Of a stretch of DNA of 19,270 nucleotides, positions 13,546-19,270 are shown one piece after another. Made by a program: the position numbers and the translations under genes. The stretch is from Deltaproteobacteria bacterium RIFCSPHIGHO2_02_FULL_40_11 (lineage in GTDB: Bacteria > Bdellovibrionota > JACOXK01 > 2-02-FULL-40-11), in the NCBI GenBank assembly GCA_001798105.1, contig MGRI01000036.1, positions 11,211 to 30,480 on the forward strand, written 5' to 3'. The notes under the pieces were generated by a model, which was not told the origin of the DNA, searched no databases, and saw only the letters and a list, made by a program, of their open reading frames with translations. Position 1 is the first letter of the stretch; each line of letters starts with the position of its first letter.

Positions 13546-14869
13546 AATGTACAACTTTTCCAATCAAATCGTAGGTTAAACTTCTTAAAATTCGAATCGA
13601 AACATACTTTCCAGGCTGAAAAGATGGATTTTCTTTAGCTTCTTCAATAAAGACGTTCCCATCAATGTCCGGGGCTTGGCCTTCATATCGGGCACGAATA
13701 CGTCCCACTTTGGGGTCCCAGCCTTCGATGAGGACTTCGAGGTCTTTTCCGACAAACGCTTTCTTCTTTTCTTTCGCAATTTCCGCTTGAAGCATCATGA
13801 GTTTGTCTTTGCGTTGTATTTTTACGGATTCTTTGATTTGAGATTTTAGGTCGTAAGAATACGTATTTTCTTCATGGGAATAAGTAAACACACCCACGTG
13901 ATCAAATTTTTGGTCTTTTACAAAATTGTAGAGGGTTTGAAATTGCAGATCTGTTTCTCCGGGATATCCCACAATAAATGAAGTACGAAGTGTTAAGTTG
14001 GGTACTTTCGATCGAATGCGATCCAATGTTTTTAAAATAAGTTTTTGTGTAACCCCTCGTTTCATGGATTTTAGGATGATGGGATCAATATGCTGTAAGG
14101 GAAGGTCGATGTAGTTACAAACTTTTTCCTGGCTGGCAAGAAATTCAAGAAATTCCTCTGAAATTTTATCCGGGTAACAATAAAGAAGGCGAATCCATTT
14201 CAGATCTTTAATTTTTACCAATTCTTTTAAAAGATTGAGGAGATTCGACGCGGAATCATTTAAATCTGTGCCATAGGAAGTTAAATCCTGTCCAATTAAA
14301 TTCAGCTCTGTGACGCCATTTGAAACTAAGCGCCTTGCTTCTTCCGCTAAGTTTTCAATGGTTTGGCTTTTTTGGCGTCCTCTAATTTTTGGAATGATAC
14401 AAAACCCACATTGGCGGTTACAGCCTTCTGTCAGCTTTAAGTAAGCTGTATAGAACGGCATGGAATTTAAGCGCGGGGCAGAATAAGTGTGAATATAAGA
14501 GGGAATGGAATAATTTCCGCGCTGTTGGGATTCCAGAATGGAAGCAATTTTATAATATTCTCCCGTTCCAATAAAATGATCGACCTCTGGAAATTGAGCT
14601 TCAACTTCTTTTTGGTAGCGTTGGGCCAAGCACCCGGAAACCACCAATTTTTTTAAACTGCCTTCTTGTTTGTAGCTTGCCATTTCTAAGATCGTATTAA
14701 TCGATTCTGTCTTGGCAGATTCAATAAAAGAGCATGAATTGACAACAATCAGTTCAGCTTGGGCAGGATCGTCTGTGTATTCATATTCATGTTGAAGCAG
14801 AGAGCCAAACATGACTTCTGAATCGACCCTATTTTTGGGGCATCCTAATGTAATAAAATGAAACTTCAT
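13544..14869 (-). CDS. rimO: Ribosomal protein S12 methylthiotransferase RimO
   Basis: A radical SAM enzyme that adds a methylthio group to the conserved Asp of ribosomal protein S12. From MKFHFITLGCPKN the protein is 441 residues, the usual RimO length. The N-terminal UPF0004 domain has three cluster cysteines (Cys10, Cys46 in VNSCSF, Cys80 in VSGCLAQ). The radical SAM motif is CNRQCGFC (Cys150, 154, 157), and a TRAM domain closes the protein. LGCPKNRVDSE and VNSCSFIESAK favour RimO over MiaB. ATG 14869 gives the canonical N terminus; ATG 14890 or TTG 14893 would add 7-8 residues, and no start has a clear Shine-Dalgarno. It sits just downstream of ftsK in the same direction. Confidence 0.93.
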   Translation of the reverse strand: MKFHFITLGCPKNRVDSEVMFGSLLQHEYEYTDDPAQAELIVVNSCSFIESAKTESINTILEMASYKQEGSLKKLVVSGCLAQRYQKEVEAQFPEVDHFIGTGEYYKIASILESQQRGNYSIPSYIHTYSAPRLNSMPFYTAYLKLTEGCNRQCGFCIIPKIRGRQKSQTIENLAEEARRLVSNGVTELNLIGQDLTSYGTDLNDSASNLLNLLKELVKIKDLKWIRLLYCYPDKISEEFLEFLASQEKVCNYIDLPLQHIDPIILKSMKRGVTQKLILKTLDRIRSKVPNLTLRTSFIVGYPGETDLQFQTLYNFVKDQKFDHVGVFTYSHEENTYSYDLKSQIKESVKIQRKDKLMMLQAEIAKEKKKAFVGKDLEVLIEGWDPKVGRIRARYEGQAPDIDGNVFIEEAKENPSFQPGKYVSIRILRSLTYDLIGKVVH

Positions 14870-14902
14870 AAAACGATCGGGGGAGGGCATCAAGTATCAT
14901 AC

Positions 14903-17296
14903 TTAAGGGTGTTTGGAAACCAAAACTTCTCTGGGCTTTGCGCCATCTTGGGGGCCTACAATGCCCTCTGCTTCCATTTGCTCAATCATGCGAGCTGCGC
15001 GATTATATCCAATGCGAAGTCTACGTTGAATCATGGAAATCGAGGCATATTTCATTTTGGAAACCAATTGAACGGCTTCCTCATAGAGGCTTTCATCTTC
15101 TTCGGTAAAGTCAAAATCGACATCCTCGTGCTGTTCCGTTAAGATTTCTTCATTATAATTGGGTTCGCCTTGTTCCTTTAAGAAATCTACAACATCTTTA
15201 ATTTCAGCATCAGACACATAGGCGCCATGAATACGAACCAAACGTGATGTGCCGGGCTTTAAAAAAAGCATATCCCCGCTTCCCAAAAGTTTTTCTGCGC
15301 CAATGGTATCTAAGATGGTTCTGGAATCTACCTTGGTCGATGTTTGAAAAGAAATACGTGCTGGGAAGTTGGCTTTAATGAGTCCCGTTAGAACGTCTAC
15401 AGAGGGCCTTTGGGTGGCAACCAAAAGATGAATGCCTGCAGCTCGGGCCATTTGTGTAAGCCTGGCAATGGAAATTTCAACGTCTTTTGAAGCAACCATC
15501 ATTAAATCTGCCAATTCATCAATGACAATGACGACATAAGGAAGTTGATCTGGAATTTCAAACGTACCATCTTCCGCAATTTCTTTTTCAAAGATCGCCT
15601 CTAATTCTGCTTTAGAAGCAGTTTCAATTTTTTTGTTATAGCTATCAATATTCCGTACCGATATTTTAGACATGATCGTGTATCTTTTTTCCATTTCTTC
15701 TACGCCCCACTTTAAAGCGAGCGCTGCTTTTTTAGGATCGGTGACGACCGGCAAAAGTAGGTGGGGAATGCGATCATACATCGAAAGTTCCAACATCTTT
15801 GGATCAATCATAATAAAGCGAAGCTGTTCGGGCGTGTAACGAAATAAAAAACTAGAAATAATGGAATTAATAAATACGGATTTCCCAGAACCTGTCGCGC
15901 CAGCCACCAAAAGATGGGGCATCCGGGCCAGATCTGAGATACAGGGTTCTCCAGAAATGGATTTCCCCAACGCTAAAGGAAGCCGGTATTTTAGGCTTCG
16001 AAATTCATTGTTTAAAAGGATTTCTTTTAAAGAAATAATGTGGCGATGGTCATTGGGGAGTTCAATCCCAACAACATTTTTCCCTGGGATCGGTGCAACA
16101 ATTCGAACAGAAAGAGCGCTGAGAGCCAATGAAAGGTCATCCGCCAAATTTACAATTCTACTTACTTTAATGCCGGCGGCAGGTTGAAATTCATACACGG
16201 TAATCACGGGGCCGGGGCGCACCTGAACCACATTTCCTTCGATATTAAAATCTTTTAGTTTTTGTTCTAGAATGCTCGAATTTTCAAGAAGGGTTTCTTT
16301 ATCCACAAAGACATCGGTTTCGTTTTCCGGGTCCGCCAACATTTTTAAAGAAGGAAGCTTAAAGTTCCCTTTGGTTTTAAAATATTCAAAAGAAAGGGAA
16401 CTTTTCTTTTTTTTTCGAAGATTTGCTTGCGTGTCTACAATGACAGGTTCTTGTTCTGGAAGTATTTCATCTGGGGCGTCATATTCTATCCCCTCGTCGT
16501 TTTCGTCTAATTCATCTTCTTCATATTCTAACTTTTCTTCTCCCAAGGCTTCTTCAGGTTCATCTGCCTCGTATTCAATGGCCTCAGAGCCTTGTGGCGG
16601 CGTGTCTTCGTTTATATCTTCAGGATCATCTTCATAAACAAGGTCTTCTGGAATTTTTGTTTCATAGGTTACAACTTTTGGTTTTGATGCTTTCTTTCGG
16701 AAGGGCCACTTGAAGCGATTTCGAATCAAACGCCAAATATTTGGAAACGTGAGGTTTGAAAAAATAGTGGGGATCCCTCGAAAGATAAAATGTAAGCTGC
16801 TGACAAATGAAAAATTTAAAGTCGTAATTAAAGTCATAAAAAATCCACACAAAATAACGATGTAGGTTCCCGTCGTATTAAAATAAGGGTGTAAAAAAGA
16901 GATGAGCACATGGCCTGTAATGCCACCTGCCAAAAGTTTTTGATCCTGAAGGGTGATGGTCTTCAGTAATAAAGAAAAGAAACCCGCTGTAAAAACAATC
17001 AGCAGGAGAAAGCCAAAAGATTTCAACCACCCACGTCTAAAAAATAAAAGGAGCGCTAAGATGATATAGGCACTTAATCCAAAAGTTTGAAAAAGAAAGT
17101 CAGATGTATACGATCCCACAAGCCCTGTTAAATTTTGGACCTCTTTTGAAGAAGAAACACTGTTAAAAGAAGGGTCTGTGGGGTGATACGAAAATAATGA
17201 AGCAGCTAAAAAGACAAAAATGCACAAAAAAAGAACAGTCCAAACTTCTTTTTTTTGAGAGAAGAAGCCTTCTGTTTTGGATTTTAGGGTAACCAT
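14903..17296 (-). CDS. ftsK: DNA translocase FtsK/SpoIIIE
   Basis: A 797-residue septal DNA pump that moves chromosome ends and works with the Xer recombinases at dif. Four membrane helices occupy about residues 17-165. A strongly acidic linker covers about 217-285. The alpha and beta motor domains follow, with Walker A GATGSGKS (466-473) and Walker B VVIVIDE (588-594). The winged-helix gamma domain is at the C terminus (about 728-790; SISMIQRRLRIGYNRAARMI), which reads orientation sequences (KOPS). All domains are intact. AAAGGA lies just before the ATG, and a near-perfect sigma-70 promoter lies upstream. The linker is short compared with E. coli FtsK, which is normal outside the gammaproteobacteria. 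Confidence 0.95.
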   Translation of the reverse strand: MVTLKSKTEGFFSQKKEVWTVLFLCIFVFLAASLFSYHPTDPSFNSVSSSKEVQNLTGLVGSYTSDFLFQTFGLSAYIILALLLFFRRGWLKSFGFLLLIVFTAGFFSLLLKTITLQDQKLLAGGITGHVLISFLHPYFNTTGTYIVILCGFFMTLITTLNFSFVSSLHFIFRGIPTIFSNLTFPNIWRLIRNRFKWPFRKKASKPKVVTYETKIPEDLVYEDDPEDINEDTPPQGSEAIEYEADEPEEALGEEKLEYEEDELDENDEGIEYDAPDEILPEQEPVIVDTQANLRKKKKSSLSFEYFKTKGNFKLPSLKMLADPENETDVFVDKETLLENSSILEQKLKDFNIEGNVVQVRPGPVITVYEFQPAAGIKVSRIVNLADDLSLALSALSVRIVAPIPGKNVVGIELPNDHRHIISLKEILLNNEFRSLKYRLPLALGKSISGEPCISDLARMPHLLVAGATGSGKSVFINSIISSFLFRYTPEQLRFIMIDPKMLELSMYDRIPHLLLPVVTDPKKAALALKWGVEEMEKRYTIMSKISVRNIDSYNKKIETASKAELEAIFEKEIAEDGTFEIPDQLPYVVIVIDELADLMMVASKDVEISIARLTQMARAAGIHLLVATQRPSVDVLTGLIKANFPARISFQTSTKVDSRTILDTIGAEKLLGSGDMLFLKPGTSRLVRIHGAYVSDAEIKDVVDFLKEQGEPNYNEEILTEQHEDVDFDFTEEDESLYEEAVQLVSKMKYASISMIQRRLRIGYNRAARMIEQMEAEGIVGPQDGAKPREVLVSKHP

Positions 17297-17335
17297 GGGT
17301 AAGTCCTTTGTGGGAAAAGACTACGTAACATCTTG

Positions 17336-17364
17336 ATTGTAAAGCGTTTTTTAGAAGGTGTCAA
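17336..17364 (-). promoter_or_regulatory. Sigma-70 promoter of ftsK
   Basis: On the minus strand TTGACA (17364-17359), a 17-nt spacer and TACAAT (17341-17336) form a near-consensus promoter. The start site would be near 17329, leaving a leader of about 33 nt that contains the AAAGGA Shine-Dalgarno. Confidence 0.75.
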
Positions 17365-17369
17365 ATCTA

Positions 17370-17398
17370 TTGCTTGAAATTCTAGGTTTCGTTACACT
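17370..17398 (+). promoter_or_regulatory. Possible sigma-70 promoter of the inositol monophosphatase gene
   Basis: TTGCTT (17370-17375), a 17-nt spacer and TACACT (17393-17398) form moderate -35 and -10 boxes. The start site would be near 17405, only about 2 nt before the ATG, so the mRNA would be leaderless; no Shine-Dalgarno is visible upstream of the ATG, which agrees with this. Confidence 0.45.
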
Positions 17399-17406
17399 TT
17401 AGCTTC

Positions 17407-18198
17407 ATGACAGTCGAAATTCCAATACATGAACTTAAACAAGTTGCGGCAGAAGCTGCAAGATTGGGGGGGGAAGTTACCCAATCTTACTTTGGGCGCC
17501 TTTCAGAGTTTCGTCATAAAAAGGATGCCGGATTGGTGACAGAGGCAGATACGTCAGCCGAAGAAAAAATTATTTCTTTAATTAAGGAAACCTACCCCAG
17601 GCATAGTATTTTAGCTGAAGAAACAGGAATTAAAGAAACAGAATCTAACTATACATGGGTGATTGATCCTTTAGATGGAACAACAAATTTTACACATCAA
17701 ATTCCAATTTTTTGTACTTCCGTTGCACTTCAAAAGAATAAAGAAATTATTGTTGCAGCTGTTTTTGATCCATTGCGGGACCATATGTACACAGCCTCGA
17801 AGGGTGAAGGTGCTTTTTTAAATGGAAAGCCCATTAAAGTTTCCCAAGAAAAACAAGTTAAAGAATGTTTATTTGCAACAGGGTTTGCGTATCAAACGGG
17901 AGAACATTTGGGGCAACAACTGTCTTATTTAAAATCGTTTATTGAATCTTCGCATGGTATTCGCCGCTCGGGTTCTGCTGTGTGGGACTTTTGCCAGGTG
18001 GCTTGTGGACATTTTGATGGTTTTTTTGAAAGTAAACTTCAGCCCTGGGATGTGGCAGCTGGTATTTTATTGGTACAAGAAGCGGGGGGAACCATTACCA
18101 ATTATAAAAACAAGCCTACAACAATCCATGAGCAGGAAATTGCAGCATCAAACGGCTTTATTCACGAAGAAATGCTTAAACTTTTGAGAACGACTTAA
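17407..18198 (+). CDS. Inositol monophosphatase family protein (SuhB-like)
   Basis: A 263-residue Mg-dependent sugar/inositol phosphatase. The metal-binding signature is complete: the Glu71/Glu72 pair in LAEETG, Asp87 and Asp90 in VIDPLDGTTNF, and Asp215 in QPWDVAAG. Length matches SuhB/IMPase (about 265). Members hydrolyse inositol-1-phosphate, but related enzymes act on fructose-1,6-bisphosphate, histidinol phosphate or PAP, so the substrate is open. It is divergent from ftsK. Its last 23 nt overlap the 3' end of the convergent exported-protein gene. Confidence 0.92.
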   Translation: MTVEIPIHELKQVAAEAARLGGEVTQSYFGRLSEFRHKKDAGLVTEADTSAEEKIISLIKETYPRHSILAEETGIKETESNYTWVIDPLDGTTNFTHQIPIFCTSVALQKNKEIIVAAVFDPLRDHMYTASKGEGAFLNGKPIKVSQEKQVKECLFATGFAYQTGEHLGQQLSYLKSFIESSHGIRRSGSAVWDFCQVACGHFDGFFESKLQPWDVAAGILLVQEAGGTITNYKNKPTTIHEQEIAASNGFIHEEMLKLLRTT

Positions 18199-18733
18199 GC
18201 ACCATCGTAATTGTAAGAAACCCTTTTACAACAATGTTCTTTACGATTCCACCCAAAGGAACATCAACGGGATTGGCCCACATATCAATGTCAGCATCAT
18301 CGCTTTTATCTTTGGCTTTGATGTGGATGGTTTTAAATGTGCCTGCAGGAACGGTAATTTCATCAGCTTCCCTAGAAATAAGCTCTAGTTCAGGTTCTTT
18401 GTATTCTTGTTCTTTGCCATCGACGATAAACTTTAAAATTTTCCCGTCTTCTCGACGAATGAGAACGTCTGCAGTTTGTTCACCGAGCGGCGTTTTTGCT
18501 TTTGTTGAAATCCAAAGGGCATTGCCTTCTTCTTTTGTGGCTTCTTTGACAACGGATCCTTTGCCCAGAAATCCCAAGTCCATATCATAGGTTGCTTTTT
18601 CACCAATTTTCCAATCAATCAGATTTTGGATGGATAAGCCTTGTAGCGCAATGTCTGCAATAATGCTGGATGCTTTTACGGGGACTGCAAATAAGCTTAA
18701 AATGAGGGATGCGCGAACGATACCTTTTAACAT
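18176..18733 (-). CDS. Exported protein of unknown function (DUF3108-like)
   Basis: A 185-residue protein with an N-terminal signal peptide (GIVRASLILSLFAVPVKA, probable cleavage after VKA). The mature part looks all-beta and includes IGEKATYDMDLGFLGKGS and ITVPAGTFKTIHIKAKD. This 'threshold then PAGTF' pattern recalls DUF3108-type periplasmic proteins, but I recognise only the pattern and give no function. The Shine-Dalgarno AAGGAG is well placed before the ATG. It lies 46 nt after the epimerase gene on the same strand, so the two are probably co-transcribed. Its coding end overlaps the inositol monophosphatase gene by 23 nt. Confidence 0.7.
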   Translation of the reverse strand: MLKGIVRASLILSLFAVPVKASSIIADIALQGLSIQNLIDWKIGEKATYDMDLGFLGKGSVVKEATKEEGNALWISTKAKTPLGEQTADVLIRREDGKILKFIVDGKEQEYKEPELELISREADEITVPAGTFKTIHIKAKDKSDDADIDMWANPVDVPLGGIVKNIVVKGFLTITMVLKSFSKV

Positions 18734-18779
18734 TGTTTTCTCCTTGTTTGGTTTTTATTTACACAACGCCGTAAGTGTA

Positions 18780-19270
18780 TCACGATTTTAAAATAAATTT
18801 CAATGCTTCTTCCAGATGTTCAAATTGAAAAGGGTATTTTGTATCCAGAAGTTTTAAGGGGAGAATGTTTGTACTCGCCAACAAAAGTTCTTTCCCCATT
18901 TGGCCTAAAAAAAGGTTGATTACCAACGCGGGCACGGGAAAAATACAAGGGCGTCTTAAAACAGTCGCCAATGTTTTAGAAAAATTTTTATTGGAAATGG
19001 CCTCGGGACTTACAATATTCACAGGGCCTGAAATTTCTGGATGATCGATTAAAAATTGAATGATCTTAGGGATTTCATCTAAGGCAATCCAACTGATCAT
19101 CTGGTTTCCATTCCCAACGGCGCCACCCAAGCCCATTCTAAAAATAGGAAGCATACGTGCCAGCGCCCCTCCTTTTTTAGAAAGGACAAGTCCAAAGCGT
19201 AGGTTCAAAATACGGATGGGGGCTGTCTTTAATAAGTCAGTTTGTTTTTCCCAAGCCTGAACAACTTCAG
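18780..19270 (-). CDS. TIGR01777-family NAD-dependent epimerase/dehydratase, C-terminal part
   Basis: This is the last 163 residues of an atypical short-chain dehydrogenase (YfcH/SDR39U1 type); the N-terminal Rossmann half is beyond the right edge. The frame is open to base 19270, beginning EVVQAWEKQTDLLKTAPIRI, then LNLRFGLVLSKKGGALARML. The matching family pattern (a W-E pair, then R-x-G-x-V-L ... GGAL) is followed by GNGNQMISWIALDEIP and GPVNIVSPEAISNKNF, typical of this family. The C terminus (DUF1731-like: ELLLASTNILPLKL, then FEHLEEALKFIL) is intact. A TTG at 19206-19208 is not the start, because conserved sequence continues upstream. Confidence 0.88.
   Translation of the reverse strand, partial: EVVQAWEKQTDLLKTAPIRILNLRFGLVLSKKGGALARMLPIFRMGLGGAVGNGNQMISWIALDEIPKIIQFLIDHPEISGPVNIVSPEAISNKNFSKTLATVLRRPCIFPVPALVINLFLGQMGKELLLASTNILPLKLLDTKYPFQFEHLEEALKFILKS

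Noticed and set aside
16272..16637. Serine-rich plus-strand ORF of 121 residues opposite ftsK
   Set aside because: It is the antisense shadow of the acidic linker of FtsK (Glu/Asp codons read in reverse give Ser-rich peptide); no Shine-Dalgarno or family match.

Overview
The window is a gene-dense chromosomal stretch of roughly 40% GC from a Gram-negative (diderm) bacterium. The outer-membrane assembly lipoprotein BamD, an FtsK translocase with a long acidic linker, RimO, MltG and two RpoN (sigma-54) type promoters point to a proteobacterial, probably deltaproteobacterial or Bdellovibrionota-like, lineage. That placement is inferred from gene content only. There are no rRNA or tRNA genes, no CRISPR array, and no phage or transposase genes.

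Layout. (1) The left edge holds the 3' end of alaS (+). (2) Positions 330-4092 are a minus-strand run: bamD, a TPR protein, a small four-helix membrane protein and a membrane-anchored S9 prolyl-oligopeptidase-like peptidase. (3) Positions 4131-10850 are a tightly coupled plus-strand operon: class III aminotransferase, M20 peptidase/deacylase, astA, astD, ruvX and mltG, whose reading frames overlap by 4-14 nt or abut. The first four could form a succinyl-ornithine/arginine degradation route. AstB and AstE are absent here, and the M20 enzyme could stand in for AstE. (4) Positions 10847-12479 (-) are a TPR membrane protein and an exported protein with calcium-loop-like repeats, preceded by a sigma-54-like promoter. 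(5) Positions 12483-13543 are the most unusual part: two different repetitive palindromes, one doubling as a terminator, a small membrane protein, and a divergent control region with a sigma-70 promoter, a 13-nt palindrome and a second near-consensus sigma-54 promoter. The last drives an uncatalogued 29-residue hydrophobic microprotein. (6) Positions 13544-17296 (-) are rimO and ftsK. (7) An inositol monophosphatase family gene (+) diverges from ftsK. (8) The right end (-) holds an exported protein of unknown function and the 3' part of a TIGR01777-type sugar epimerase that runs off the window.

Most genes are housekeeping: tRNA charging, outer-membrane assembly, cell-wall synthesis, chromosome segregation and ribosome modification. 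The parts most worth a second look are the divergent 13.24-13.5 kb locus with its microprotein and the reduced Ast-type gene set.
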